Source: Chitinophagales bacterium (GTDB lineage Bacteria; Bacteroidota; Bacteroidia; Chitinophagales; Chitinophagaceae). Taken from it: 64,000 bases of DNA. The notes under the pieces were generated by a model. It was given only the letters and a program-made list of their open reading frames with translations. It was not told the origin of the DNA and ran no database searches. This document shows, piece after piece, positions 1-8,530 of the stretch (its first letter is position 1; every line of letters begins with the position of its first letter). Made by a program: the position numbers and the translations under genes. Where the stretch lies: the NCBI GenBank assembly GCA_015654595.1, contig JAATGQ010000071.1, positions 1-64,000 on the forward strand, in the 5' to 3' direction.

Positions 1-448
1 GGAGATGAGGGACAAATGCAGTATTTGGTTCAATGCAGTAGTAAGAGGCGATGTTAACAGTATTCGTATTGGCAACAAAGTAAATATCCAGGACAATGTA
101 GTCCTGCATGGCACCTACAAAAAGACGGGTGTGACGATCGGCAATGACGTTTCGATTGGTCACAATGCGATTGTTCATGGATGTACGATCCAGGACAATG
201 TATTGATCGGGATGGGCGCTATCGTGATGGACAATGCAGTGATCGGAACGAATTCTATCATTGCGGCCGGCGCCGTGGTGACGGAAGGGACAAAAGTTGA
301 ATCGGGAACGATCTATGGAGGGGTTCCGGCGCGGAAGATTAAGGATATTCCACCGGATCTGGTGTCTGGGCAGATTGAGCGCATTGCAAATCACTATTGC
401 ATTTATGCGGGATGGTATAAGGATTCGAATGAGGCGCCGCAGCAATAG
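1..448 (+). CDS. Gamma-carbonic anhydrase-like hexapeptide-repeat protein (5' partial)
   Basis: The reading frame is open to the left edge, so the N-terminus lies outside the window; the Met at base 5 is internal. The visible 147 residues form successive hexapeptide repeats ([LIV]-G-x-x-x-x) of a left-handed beta-helix, followed by a helical C-terminus, as in YrdA/PaaY/gamma-CA proteins. The family's zinc-ligand histidines appear in VVLHG and in GHNAIVHGC. Family knowledge: trimers, metal-dependent, some with carbonic anhydrase activity, many with unproved substrate; cytoplasmic. Assignment to the fold is firm, catalytic activity is inference. Confidence 0.85.
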   Translation, partial: EMRDKCSIWFNAVVRGDVNSIRIGNKVNIQDNVVLHGTYKKTGVTIGNDVSIGHNAIVHGCTIQDNVLIGMGAIVMDNAVIGTNSIIAAGAVVTEGTKVESGTIYGGVPARKIKDIPPDLVSGQIERIANHYCIYAGWYKDSNEAPQQ

Positions 449-542
449 AGGTCCAAAAAGACTGCACCCTAATTAAGAGGCATCTGCTTGCAAATGCAGG
501 ATAATATTTGTAGGTTTAAGTTCGTTTATATCTTTTGATCCC

Positions 543-731
543 ATGAAACGACCCAAAACCTTACTGTATTTGTTTTTGCTGGTGATGCTTTCGACCGGCG
601 CGTCCTCTTGCGGATGGATCCACAACCTTTTTGCGCCGAAATACGGGTGTCCCAGCGATGGAAAGAACGTGGGGGCGGAGCGTATCCTGAGCGGGGAAAA
701 GGTGCCTAAAGCTCCGAAGTTCAAGAGCTAA
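543..731 (+). CDS. Small putative lipoprotein, 62 aa
   Basis: Starts MKRPK followed by a hydrophobic stretch and the lipobox-like STGASSC, so a type II signal peptide with lipidated Cys23 is likely. The mature part is only about 40 residues, ending in a conserved-looking segment CPSDGKNVGAERILSGEK that resembles short lipoproteins found in many Chitinophagaceae and Sphingobacteriia. Function unknown. The opposite-strand ORFs over this stretch lack any family signature. Start chosen because the signal peptide begins exactly there. Confidence 0.7.
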   Translation: MKRPKTLLYLFLLVMLSTGASSCGWIHNLFAPKYGCPSDGKNVGAERILSGEKVPKAPKFKS

Positions 732-903
732 GGCGGGCCGGCTACGAGTCAAAGGCAGGAATGCGAGGCGAATGCCGCGGTGACAGGTAAAGAAAGTGCC
801 GGAACCTGGCGGCGCGGGCGGCGAAAAGCCGGGAATAGCGTGGACGGCAACATCAATGAAATCCGTGATTTGTACCCTATTATAAAACTTAAATCCCTTC
901 TCT

Positions 904-1239
904 ATGAGCCCTCTTACTCTCCGAACCGATTTCGGCTGTACGGAAGCCGTCATAGACGACGATTGTGGCTTGAAACGTTTCTATGAAGTAGCCAACATCC
1001 TCTCCGATGACCTACAGATCAAATTCACTCAAAAGACCGATGATTTCGATTCCCTGATGTGGGATTTCCTATACAAAGGGCATATTCTGACCCTTCATTA
1101 CAATATTTACACGGGAATTTCGATTTATCCTCGTAAATTCAGAGACGCACCGAGAAAAGACAATGACGCGGTTGTAGAGGTGGCGAAGTTTCTGGAAAGT
1201 AAGCTGCTGATCAATACGGCTCGTCGCTACATGTCTTAA
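904..1239 (+). CDS. Hypothetical protein, 111 aa
   Basis: Not recognised. Soluble, no signal peptide or membrane segment. The sequence alternates beta-like stretches (DDLQIKFTQK, HILTLHYNIYTGISIYP) and ends in a helix (DAVVEVAKFLESKLL), which suggests a small alpha/beta domain. It stands alone between the small lipoprotein and a strong terminator at 1283-1314, so it is probably a monocistronic gene. A shifted-frame ORF at 780-986 overlaps its start but has Arg-rich random-looking sequence and was not kept. Confidence 0.6.
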   Translation: MSPLTLRTDFGCTEAVIDDDCGLKRFYEVANILSDDLQIKFTQKTDDFDSLMWDFLYKGHILTLHYNIYTGISIYPRKFRDAPRKDNDAVVEVAKFLESKLLINTARRYMS

Positions 1240-1282
1240 GCAAGACGGGCGACAGGGATCTAACGAATGTTTGTCATTTATA

Positions 1283-1314
1283 CAGACCCGCACTATCGTG
1301 CGGGTCTGATTTTT
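1283..1314 (+). terminator. Rho-independent terminator
   Basis: Perfect 11-bp stem CAGACCCGCAC / GTGCGGGTCTG with a TATC loop, followed by ATTTTT. It ends the transcript of the 904-1239 gene. Confidence 0.85.
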
Positions 1315-1339
1315 GGTGGAGCTGTCGTATATTTATAAC

Positions 1340-2470
1340 ATGGAGCCTGTACAACAACGTCCTTTTTATACCAAGCTGGCGATGGTGCTGATTAGCCTTC
1401 TCGCCCTTTTCTATATCGCGGCCTGGGGCAAATCATTTCTGGCTCCCTTGGTATTTGCACTGTTATTTTCTGTGCTGCTTCTACCGGTAGCCAATTTCCT
1501 GGAACACAGGCTTCGAATACCCAGGAGTCTGGCGGCTTTGTTATCGGTGCTGCTGCTGGTCTGTTCGCTGGCAGCCCTGCTATACCTGGTGGGATCACAG
1601 ATCACCAATCTGGCCGATGACTGGCCGCAGTTCAAACAGCAGGTGCTGACTTCCGTCAACGGTCTCCAACAATGGATCTCGACAAGGTTTCACATCCGTA
1701 TCCACCAGCAAAACAGCTATGTCAACACTGCCACCTCGAGGCTGCTGGAAACGGGATCGTCGGTGCTTGGAGATCTGTTGGTGTCTTTATCGTCTATCCT
1801 GCTTTTCCTTGTCTTTATCATGATCGATACGTTTTTCCTGCTTTATTATCGTCGGCTGATCGTCAGGTTCCTGGTGGCGGTATTCCGGGAGGAAAATTCT
1901 GTTGTCGTCTATGATATCATCTCGCAGGTTCAAACGCGTATCCGGCAGTACATCATGGGTTTGTTACTGGAGATGGTGATCGTTGCCGCTGCTACCTGTC
2001 TTGCGCTTTGGATACTGGGGATCAAGTATGCCATCCTGCTTGGGCTTATCACGGGCTTATTCAATGTCGTTCCTTATATCGGGATATTTACCGCCCTTGT
2101 GCTTAGCACGCTGGTGACGATCGCAACGGCCGGGGTAGCTAAGATCCTGCTGGTTATCGGTACGATAGTGGGGATACACCTGATCGACTCGAATGTGCTG
2201 CTGCCGGTAATTGTCGGCTCGAAGGTGCGGATCAATGCGTTTATTACGGTCATCGGCGTGATCATCGGTGAAGCGGTTTGGGGGATACCGGGGACTTTCC
2301 TGGCGATACCTATTATCGCGATAGCAAAGATCATTTTTGACAGGGTCGATAGTCTTAAGCCGTGGGGCCTTTTATTTGGGGATGAGCGTGACGAGAAGGC
2401 GCCGAAGCCGCTGAAGGAAGAGATCAAGGAGCAGGGGCACGATGTGGAGCATGCGCCGGAGCGGAAGTAA
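1340..2470 (+). CDS. AI-2E family transporter (PerM/YdiK type permease)
   Basis: About 376 residues with the family's eight membrane segments: two pairs near the N-terminus (AMVLISLLALFYIAAWG, FLAPLVFALLFSVLLLP, SLAALLSVLLLVCSLAALLYLVG), a long amphipathic extracytoplasmic part, then LLVSLSSILLFLVFIMIDTFFLL and the C-terminal cluster with the typical GLFNVVPYIGIF and HLIDSNVLLPVIVGSKVRINAF motifs. The tail is charged and cytoplasmic. I chose the ATG at 1340; in-frame TTG/GTG codons at 1313-1318 lie inside the upstream terminator. Family members export autoinducer-2 or act as Na+/H+ antiporters; the substrate here cannot be read from sequence. Confidence 0.88.
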   Translation: MEPVQQRPFYTKLAMVLISLLALFYIAAWGKSFLAPLVFALLFSVLLLPVANFLEHRLRIPRSLAALLSVLLLVCSLAALLYLVGSQITNLADDWPQFKQQVLTSVNGLQQWISTRFHIRIHQQNSYVNTATSRLLETGSSVLGDLLVSLSSILLFLVFIMIDTFFLLYYRRLIVRFLVAVFREENSVVVYDIISQVQTRIRQYIMGLLLEMVIVAAATCLALWILGIKYAILLGLITGLFNVVPYIGIFTALVLSTLVTIATAGVAKILLVIGTIVGIHLIDSNVLLPVIVGSKVRINAFITVIGVIIGEAVWGIPGTFLAIPIIAIAKIIFDRVDSLKPWGLLFGDERDEKAPKPLKEEIKEQGHDVEHAPERK

Positions 2471-2614
2471 GGCTCTCGTCGGAGGGCTCGGCGATCGTGG
2501 GTACCGATTGCGAGGGATGCGGGCCGGCGTGGACGGCGGCAAGCGAGTGGATCGCAGATGGCGGATGGCGCTGGGAATGCGAGGAACGGCGGCGGGAGGC
2601 CAGCGAAGGCGAGC
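2471..2614. other. G-rich spacer, no gene seen
   Basis: Convergent intergenic space between the permease and rsgA. It is a degenerate G/C-rich tract with recurring GGCGGATGGCG / GCGGCGGGAGGCCAGCG words and no terminator with a U-tract that I can see. Confidence 0.5.
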
Positions 2615-3541
2615 CTAATAATTCTTTTCTTCGATCGATTCCAGAATAGTGCAATAGCTGACGTATCTATCTATTGCTATCGATCCATCATTCACCGCCT
2701 TTTTTACGGCACAGCCGGGCTCCTGCAGGTGCAGGCAGTTGTTGAACTGGCATTGGCCGGTCAGCAAGCGCATTTCGGGGAAGTAGCCGGATAGTTCGGC
2801 GCGGGTGATATCGACAATACCAAATTCGCGCATACCGGGCGTATCGATGATACGGCCGCCATAGGGCAGGTCGAACATTTCTGCAAAGGTTGTCGTATGG
2901 ATCCCCTTGCCGCTCCAGCCGCTGACATCCTGGGTTTTGCGCTGAAGAGACGGGAAGAGCGCATTCAGGAAGGAGGATTTGCCGACACCGGAATGACCGC
3001 TCAGCAGACTGATCTTTCCGCTTAGCAGCTCCTTCACCTCGTCAAGTCCTTCACCGGTGTTGACGCTCATCCGGATAAGCCGATAGCCGACAGCCTCGTA
3101 CATCTCCTTCCATTCCTTGTATCTCTCTTCCTCTTTTTTACGATACAGGTCGCCTTTATTCATCAACAGGACAGCAGGGACATGATAGGCTTCGCAGGTG
3201 ACCAGCCAGCGATCGACAAAGCCTTGTGACGTACGGGGGTCTTTGAGCGTGACGACAAGCAGGGACTGGTCAATATTGGCTGCTACGATATGATGCTGCA
3301 GGCGATGCGAAGGGCTTTGCCGGTTGATGTAGTTTCTTCGGTCGTGTATGGCGGTTATTATAGCGGTCTGTTCGAGCTCGCTTTCGGGATCAAAGTCTAC
3401 GTCGTCACCCACGGCAAGGGGATTGGTCGAGGTGATCCCGTCCAATTTAAATAATCCTTTCAGCCGGGCATTCCAGGTCTCCCCTTCGGCAGTTTTGACC
3501 ACATACCAACTGCCCGTCGACTTATAAACTTTTCCTGTCAT
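2615..3541 (-). CDS. rsgA: Ribosome small-subunit-dependent GTPase A
   Basis: 308 residues in the RsgA/YjeQ order: N-terminal OB-fold (GKVYKSTGSWYVV...), then a circularly permuted GTPase domain with G4 (LLMNKGDL) before G1 (SGHSGVGKSSFLNAL) and G3 (DTPGMREFGI), and a C-terminal zinc finger with C-x4-C-x-H-x5-C (CQFNNCLHLQEPGC). It removes assembly factors such as RbfA in late 30S maturation, and rbfA is also present in this window. It starts 20 nt after batA stops, so it may be the last gene of the Bat operon transcript. Confidence 0.96.
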   Translation of the reverse strand: MTGKVYKSTGSWYVVKTAEGETWNARLKGLFKLDGITSTNPLAVGDDVDFDPESELEQTAIITAIHDRRNYINRQSPSHRLQHHIVAANIDQSLLVVTLKDPRTSQGFVDRWLVTCEAYHVPAVLLMNKGDLYRKKEEERYKEWKEMYEAVGYRLIRMSVNTGEGLDEVKELLSGKISLLSGHSGVGKSSFLNALFPSLQRKTQDVSGWSGKGIHTTTFAEMFDLPYGGRIIDTPGMREFGIVDITRAELSGYFPEMRLLTGQCQFNNCLHLQEPGCAVKKAVNDGSIAIDRYVSYCTILESIEEKNY

Positions 3542-3561
3542 TGCCGCGAAGGTACGCCGCC

Positions 3562-4566
3562 TTATGGGAATTTCCGTAATACGATCCAGCGGAGCAGCAG
3601 TTCCAGCAGCAGTAGGGCGGCTGCGGCAAGCGCAAAGGGAAAGAATTGTTCGGAATAACGGCGGATGGTCGAGGTCTCGATCTTTGTTTTTTCGAGCTGA
3701 TCGATCTCGTTATAGATACTTTTCAGGCTTTCGTTGTCTTTGGCGCGGTAGTAGCGGCCCCCGGTTTCGGTCGCGATCTGGGTCAGCAGCTTTTCGTCGA
3801 TGTTCACCTTTTCCCGCTGCATCACGACGCCGGCTGGCGTTTGAATAGGAACGGGCGCGAATCCTTCTGTCCCCATACCAATGGTATACACTTTAACACC
3901 GATGGATTTGGCGATCTCTTTTGCGGTATTGGGGTCGATCAGACCACCGTTGTTCTCTCCATCGGTAAGCAGGATGATCACCTTGCTCTTGGAGGGAGAG
4001 TTGCGAAGTCTGTCGACGCCGGTTGCAAGCCCTGACCCAATGGCTGTTCCGTCTTCGAGCAAGCCGCTCTGGACGTTGTAGAGCTGTGTCTTGAGCACAT
4101 TTTTATCGGTGGTCAGCGGGCACATGGTAAAGCTTTCCCCGGAGAAGATGACCAGCCCTATCCTATCGGTTGGGCGGTGATCGATAAATTCGGAGGCGAC
4201 GTTCTTGGCTGCCTCCATTCGGTTGGGGGTAAAGTCCTGGGCAAGCATACTGCCGCTGATGTCGAGGCAGAGTACAATGTCGATGCCTTCGCCGGTGACC
4301 TGCTGCTCGTCGTTGTGCGTTTGGGGTCTGGCAAGGCCCAGTATTATGCAGATAAGCGCCAGGATGCGGCATACGAACGGGAACGGCCTAAGAAAGTTTT
4401 TCCAGCTGCGCGCGCCGGAGAAGGCCCGGACGGTGGAGACCATGACCGTGGCGTGGTGCTGCGCAGCCCGTTGGATTTCCCACCAGATGACCAATGGCAG
4501 CAGCAACAGGAGCCAGAAGTAAGCAGGCTGAGCGAAATAGATATTTTGATACCAATCGTAAAGCAC
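3562..4566 (-). CDS. batA: BatA-type von Willebrand factor A membrane protein
   Basis: 334 residues. An N-terminal pair of membrane segments (YFWLLLLLPLVIWW, PFVCRILALICIILGLA) precedes a VWA domain whose metal-ion-dependent adhesion site is intact (DISGSM near residue 104, with later Thr and Asp positions in GLLEDGTAIG and LLTDGENNGG). A last membrane helix lies at the C-terminus (FALAAAALLLLELLLRWIVL). BatA proteins of Bacteroidota work with MoxR AAA ATPases in the Bat (aerotolerance) system of the envelope; the exact client is not known. It follows the BatD-like gene by 6 nt, so the two are surely cotranscribed. No batB or batC gene is adjacent. Confidence 0.9.
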   Translation of the reverse strand: MLYDWYQNIYFAQPAYFWLLLLLPLVIWWEIQRAAQHHATVMVSTVRAFSGARSWKNFLRPFPFVCRILALICIILGLARPQTHNDEQQVTGEGIDIVLCLDISGSMLAQDFTPNRMEAAKNVASEFIDHRPTDRIGLVIFSGESFTMCPLTTDKNVLKTQLYNVQSGLLEDGTAIGSGLATGVDRLRNSPSKSKVIILLTDGENNGGLIDPNTAKEIAKSIGVKVYTIGMGTEGFAPVPIQTPAGVVMQREKVNIDEKLLTQIATETGGRYYRAKDNESLKSIYNEIDQLEKTKIETSTIRRYSEQFFPFALAAAALLLLELLLRWIVLRKFP

Positions 4567-4572
4567 GTCCGG

Positions 4573-5793
4573 TTATTGTTGTGTTTTGTTTGAAGGATTC
4601 GGGTTTTCGGGTTGTGATCCGGGAGGCGCAAATCGCGAGTGGTCGTCGCTCGCGGCTGCGGGGCCAGGGTTGCCGACCGGCGGGGCGGCAGTCGTACCAG
4701 CCGCCTTTGCGGGGGCGGAAGCCGTTGTACCGGAGGCCTTTGCGGCGGCGGCAGTTGCGGGGGCAGCAGTTGCGGCGGCGGCAGTTGTACCCGCGGCGTT
4801 TGCGGCAGCTGCTGCTTTTGCGGCGGCGGCGGCTTTTGCGGCGGCTTCTCTATCTTCTGCGATCTTATTCAGTGCACCGAGGGATGAGCGGATCGTCTGC
4901 CCGTGTCCTGCGCTTTCGTCGAGGCTGGGCTGGTATTTTGCGAATTTGACAAAATCGCTCATCCGCAGCGTCTCAGACAGTTGGGCAAACTGCTCGCCAG
5001 GCAGCGGCAGCTGACGGAGCTGTCCGATCAACTCTTCGCTGGTTTCGGCCAGGCTTGCGATTCTCAGCCTGCGCAGCAGGAAGTTCCTGAAAATGTCCCC
5101 CAGGCGGCTGTAGTATTCCTTTACAGCGCCGTTTTCCGGCAGCTTTTGTTTTTCCAGCTGATCCAGCTGTCGTAAAGCCTCTTCATACGGCGACAGTTTT
5201 TGTACTGCAACGGCCCCCGTAATACTCTTCCAGATCTTCTTTTTACGGACCAGCCAGATCACGATCCCCAAGGACAGCAGCGCGACGGCGGCTACGATCC
5301 ACCCAAACCAGCGAGACCAGGGATTGGGCACTTCTACGATATCTTTTATATCATGATAGTCTTTGCTGGGGTCGATCTTCGTATAAGCCACTTCGACCCG
5401 GATCGAGTCGGTCTGGAATTTTTGTCTGCCCAGTGTAAAGGTGAGACGGGGAATGGCCCAGGCGCCGGAGTCCCAGCTGGTAAGGGTCAGGTATTGCCGG
5501 TAGTAGCGTCCGCCGGATTGGATGGTAGAGTCCACTCCGCCCTTTTGCAGCCAGTCGAAATGAGGCAGGGAGTCCAGATCAGGCCAGGCAAGCGGTGCGT
5601 TGTTTAGCGCTGTCGCTTCGAGCATCAGTTGTATTGGCTGACCGATCAGGATCTTTTGTCTGTCGACAGTGGCTTTCAGCGATAGCGGCTGTACAGCAGT
5701 GCCATGGCCATTGCTGCCGGTCCTTTGTGCGTGAAGCAAGGCTGGCGCTATACATCCCAAAACCACAATGATATATAATGATACTCTTCTCAT
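4573..5793 (-). CDS. BatD-like membrane protein with Ala-rich C-terminal tail
   Basis: 406 residues. Signal peptide at residues 1-22 (ending LLHAQ), a beta-rich extracytoplasmic domain (about 33-140; SLKATVDRQKILIGQPIQL is typical of the oxygen-tolerance/BatD N-domain), one membrane helix at 163-182 followed by KKK, then a cytoplasmic helical domain (200-310). Residues 315-382 are a low-complexity tail of Ala with Thr, Lys and Pro. It is the third gene of the operon and probably forms the partner that the VWA proteins present to MoxR. The tail is discussed under findings. Confidence 0.8.
   Translation of the reverse strand: MRRVSLYIIVVLGCIAPALLHAQRTGSNGHGTAVQPLSLKATVDRQKILIGQPIQLMLEATALNNAPLAWPDLDSLPHFDWLQKGGVDSTIQSGGRYYRQYLTLTSWDSGAWAIPRLTFTLGRQKFQTDSIRVEVAYTKIDPSKDYHDIKDIVEVPNPWSRWFGWIVAAVALLSLGIVIWLVRKKKIWKSITGAVAVQKLSPYEEALRQLDQLEKQKLPENGAVKEYYSRLGDIFRNFLLRRLRIASLAETSEELIGQLRQLPLPGEQFAQLSETLRMSDFVKFAKYQPSLDESAGHGQTIRSSLGALNKIAEDREAAAKAAAAAKAAAAANAAGTTAAAATAAPATAAAAKASGTTASAPAKAAGTTAAPPVGNPGPAAASDDHSRFAPPGSQPENPNPSNKTQQ
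4648..4848 (-). repeat. Ala-rich low-complexity coding tract in BatD-like protein
   Basis: Encodes roughly residues 315-382, repeating AAAKAAAAAKAAAAA-like and AxGTTA units. At DNA level it is a GCGG/CGGC-rich imperfect repeat. Confidence 0.75.
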
Positions 5794-5796
5794 GTA

Positions 5797-6831
5797 CTAT
5801 CCCGGCCGGTGACGCCCGACGAAGAAACGTTGCAGGATCTTGACGTAGTCCTCATCGGTGCGAAGGTGCAGGAGGTCGCTCCCGGCCTTTTGGAATATGC
5901 TTTTACACAATTCCGTTTGGTTAAAGAAATATTGTTGATAGCTGGTGCGAACGAGGTAGTCGTTCGTGTCTACCCAGGTACGTGCGCCGGTCTCTGCATC
6001 TTCGGCTTCTATAAGGCCGACGGCGGGCAGCTGCATGTCCATTTTATCATACACTTTGATGCCGATAAAGTCGTGCTTTTTGCCGGCCACTTTCATTGCG
6101 TCTTCGAAACCTGTCTCGCGGACCGCGAGGGCCTGGCGGTTGGCGGAGTCGGAAACTGCGCTCGAACCAAGCGCGCTGCCGGGGCCAGGAGTACCGCCGG
6201 GAGTGGAAGGCTGCGAGCCCGATGTTCCGCCGGTGTAGCCTGCCGTTGCAGAGCGGCTGGGGCCGCTGCTTTCCAGAAAGTCGCTCATCATAAAGACGAT
6301 GCCTCTGTGCCGGGAAGAGCGGTTCAGAAAACGGATGGCTTCACTAAGGTTAGTGCCTTTGCCTTTTGGTTCGATCGTCAACAGCTGCCGAACGATATAA
6401 AGAACGTGATCCCTTCCTTTCTTTGGCGGGATATACAGTTCAACTTTATCGCTAAAGAAGATGACCCCGACCTTGTCGTTGTTGTTAACGGCTGAAAAGG
6501 CCAGCACTGCGCAGACTTCGGCGATCAGGTCTTTTTTACGGCCGTGGATGGTCCCGAAAAGAGAGCTCGCGCTCACGTCGACCAGAAGCATCATCGTCAA
6601 CTCCCGTTCTTCTTCGAAAAGTTTACTGAACGGGTGATTGAATCTCGCCGATACATTCCAGTCGATGAACCGGATGTCGTCCCCCGCCGCATACTCCCTT
6701 ACCTCGCGGAAACTCATGCCCCTTCCTTTAAAGGCGCTATGATATTCCCCGGTAAAAAGATGATTGGTGAGCCTTTTACTTTTTATTTCCAGCTCGCGAA
6801 CCTTCTTTAATATTTCGGTAGTAGTGAGCAT
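5797..6831 (-). CDS. DUF58 domain protein with Gly/Ser/Pro insertion
   Basis: 344 residues. Contains the DUF58 core GDDIRFIDWNVSARF (50-64) and a VWA-like MIDAS motif DVSASS (85-90). The sequence runs as in the family up to MMSDFLE (181-187) and resumes at FEDAMKVAGKKHDFIGI (242-258). In between, about 52 residues rich in Gly, Ser, Thr and Pro replace what is normally a short turn. No membrane segment: the protein is cytoplasmic and acts with the MoxR ATPase. It lies 10 nt after moxR and 3 nt before the BatD-like gene. Confidence 0.9.
   Translation of the reverse strand: MLTTTEILKKVRELEIKSKRLTNHLFTGEYHSAFKGRGMSFREVREYAAGDDIRFIDWNVSARFNHPFSKLFEEERELTMMLLVDVSASSLFGTIHGRKKDLIAEVCAVLAFSAVNNNDKVGVIFFSDKVELYIPPKKGRDHVLYIVRQLLTIEPKGKGTNLSEAIRFLNRSSRHRGIVFMMSDFLESSGPSRSATAGYTGGTSGSQPSTPGGTPGPGSALGSSAVSDSANRQALAVRETGFEDAMKVAGKKHDFIGIKVYDKMDMQLPAVGLIEAEDAETGARTWVDTNDYLVRTSYQQYFFNQTELCKSIFQKAGSDLLHLRTDEDYVKILQRFFVGRHRPG
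6109..6270 (-). repeat. Low-complexity insertion in DUF58 protein
   Basis: Encodes residues 188-241, rich in GG, TPGG and SGS words, inserted after the MSDFL strand of the VWA-like fold. Confidence 0.6.
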
Positions 6832-6841
6832 TAATCGTCTA

Positions 6842-7846
6842 TTATGGTATTGGAATCACTTTCAGCACTTCGTCTATCACCTGTTCGATATTCACATTTT
6901 CCGCCTCCGCTTCATAGGTGAGACCGATACGATGCCGCAGCACGTCTTTTGAAATGGAGCGAACGTCCTCGGGGATAACATACCCTCGTTTATTCAGGAA
7001 CGCATTTGCTTTTGCTGCAAGCGCCAGGTTGATGGAAGCACGCGGGCTTCCGCCGTAAGCGATCAGCGGCCTGAGCCTTTCCAGTTTGTATTTATCAGGA
7101 TTGCGGGTGGCAAAAACGATATCGAGGATATAGTGTTCGACCTTTTCGTCCATATAGATCTGGCGGGTCAATTCTTTTGCCTGGATGATCTCCTGCATCG
7201 AAACGACTTGTTCGACCTTTACTGCGGATTGTATGCCTTGTACGTTTTGACGGATGATCAGCTGTTCTTCCTGTTTGGTGGGATAGTCAACGATCACCTT
7301 CATCAGAAAACGGTCTTGCTGCGCTTCGGGGAGGGGATAGGTACCTTCCTGCTCCAACGGGTTTTGAGTGGCCAGAACGAGGAAAGGTTCTTCGAGCTGG
7401 TAGCTGGTATCGCCGAGCGTAACCTGTTTTTCCTGCATGGCTTCCAGCAAGGCAGACTGAACTTTCGCAGGGGCGCGGTTAATTTCATCCGCCAGTACGA
7501 AATTGGCGAAGATGGGTCCCTTACGAACGACGAACTCGTGCTTTTGCTGATTATAGATCATGGTACCGATGACGTCTGCAGGCAGCAGGTCGGGCGTAAA
7601 CTGTATACGGCTGAACTTAGCGTGAATAGCCTGTGAGAGGGATTTGATACTCAGTGTCTTGGCAAGGCCGGGAACACCTTCAAGCAGGATGTGGCCATTG
7701 CTGAGCAAGCCGATAAGGAGTCTGTCGAGCATTTGATGCTGACCGATGATGACTCTTCCAACCTCGTCCCTTAACCTGTCGATAAAGGCAGCCTGGTACT
7801 GGATCTTGTTGTTTAATTGTCTGATATCCTCTGCTGTATAGAGCAT
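6842..7846 (-). CDS. MoxR-family AAA+ ATPase
   Basis: 334 residues. Walker A is the family variant GVPGLAKT, Walker B is LADEINRAP, and sensor 1 is ATQNPLEQEGTYPLPEAQ, which is the MoxR hallmark. A C-terminal lid carries YGGSPRASI. MoxR ATPases act as chaperones that remodel proteins bearing VWA domains; here it is the first gene of moxR > DUF58 > BatD-like > batA. Cytoplasmic. A TATTTTCG element on the minus strand about 50-60 nt upstream may be its promoter, next to an inverted repeat at 7899-7913. Confidence 0.95.
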   Translation of the reverse strand: MLYTAEDIRQLNNKIQYQAAFIDRLRDEVGRVIIGQHQMLDRLLIGLLSNGHILLEGVPGLAKTLSIKSLSQAIHAKFSRIQFTPDLLPADVIGTMIYNQQKHEFVVRKGPIFANFVLADEINRAPAKVQSALLEAMQEKQVTLGDTSYQLEEPFLVLATQNPLEQEGTYPLPEAQQDRFLMKVIVDYPTKQEEQLIIRQNVQGIQSAVKVEQVVSMQEIIQAKELTRQIYMDEKVEHYILDIVFATRNPDKYKLERLRPLIAYGGSPRASINLALAAKANAFLNKRGYVIPEDVRSISKDVLRHRIGLTYEAEAENVNIEQVIDEVLKVIPIP

Positions 7847-7898
7847 AAGTCTAAGATTAATCTGGCTTTAAGTAGGCTCGAAAATAACGATTTCACTC

Positions 7899-7913
7899 GG
7901 CAAGTTTGTTGCC
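7899..7913. promoter_or_regulatory. Inverted repeat upstream of moxR, possible operator
   Basis: GGCAA-gtttg-TTGCC lies in the divergent space between moxR (leftward) and the lipoprotein gene at 8005 (rightward). A TATTTTCG (TAnnTTCG-type -7) element on the minus strand follows it within 25 nt. Functional role is inference. Confidence 0.3.
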
Positions 7914-8004
7914 AAGTTTGATATAAATTTAATTACATATATGAACAATAATTATATCAATTTTACGTTTTAAACCTGAGGCTTCGAGAACCTTCCAAAG
8001 AAAA

Positions 8005-8445
8005 ATGAGACAGAGGATGTTTTCGCAATCATTAATAGTACCTTTCCTCGCGGCCCTCACGCTGGCTGCCTGTTCCGGAAAGAACTCCTCCGGAAAGGAG
8101 GTTGATTTGCTGACCTCCACTCCCTGGAAATACGAAAAAGCGGGCTTTAATTCCACAGACGAAGGCGATTTTGATGCGTTGGATCCACGAATCGCAGGCA
8201 ACGAAAAAGATAATGCCATCGTATTTCGTAAAGATGGTACGGGTTATTCCCAGGTTTCTCTAAAGGGAAAAGGGGGGCCAGACAGTCTTCCTTTTATCTG
8301 GTCGCTTCAGAATAAAGACAGCACCATCTATTTTCGCGATACCTATTATAAAGTTAAAGTATTGTCAAAGCACAAATTAGAGATGTATGCCGACGAAAAA
8401 ATAGGGAATGATATTTCGCGGTATACGATCATCTTAAGTCATTAA
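8005..8445 (+). CDS. Putative lipoprotein, lipocalin-like, 146 aa
   Basis: Signal peptide with lipobox LTLAAC (Cys23), then a low-complexity linker and about 115 residues of beta-strand pattern beginning LLTSTPWKYEKAGF and ending ISRYTIILSH. The motif 'L-x-x-x-x-W-K-Y-x-x-x-G' and the overall beta pattern resemble short lipocalin-like domains of Bacteroidota. The next gene (8531) is a diverged paralogue with the same N-terminal arrangement. Anchored in the envelope; function unknown. Confidence 0.72.
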   Translation: MRQRMFSQSLIVPFLAALTLAACSGKNSSGKEVDLLTSTPWKYEKAGFNSTDEGDFDALDPRIAGNEKDNAIVFRKDGTGYSQVSLKGKGGPDSLPFIWSLQNKDSTIYFRDTYYKVKVLSKHKLEMYADEKIGNDISRYTIILSH

Positions 8446-8486
8446 ATCCTCTCTTTTTGCTGACCTGGTGATTGACACTCCGGTAT

Positions 8487-8505
8487 AATCCTTGGTTCAA
8501 GGATT
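8487..8505. other. Perfect hairpin between the two paralogous lipoprotein genes
   Basis: AATCCTTG-gtt-CAAGGATT, an 8-bp perfect stem with a 3-nt loop, without a following U-tract. It lies 26 nt before the ATG at 8531. Confidence 0.5.
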
Positions 8506-8530
8506 GCATAGACCCGAGTAATTACCTTTT

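Noticed and set aside
4586-5014. Plus-strand ORF rich in Ala, Val and Gly
   Set aside because: It is the antisense reading of the Ala-rich tail of the BatD-like gene; composition follows from GCGG repeats and there is no family match or start context.
8474-8490. TTGACA...TATAAT as a sigma-70 promoter before the second lipoprotein
   Set aside because: The spacing between TTGACA and TATAAT is under 10 nt instead of about 17, and this organism's promoters follow the TTTG/TAnnTTTG pattern.
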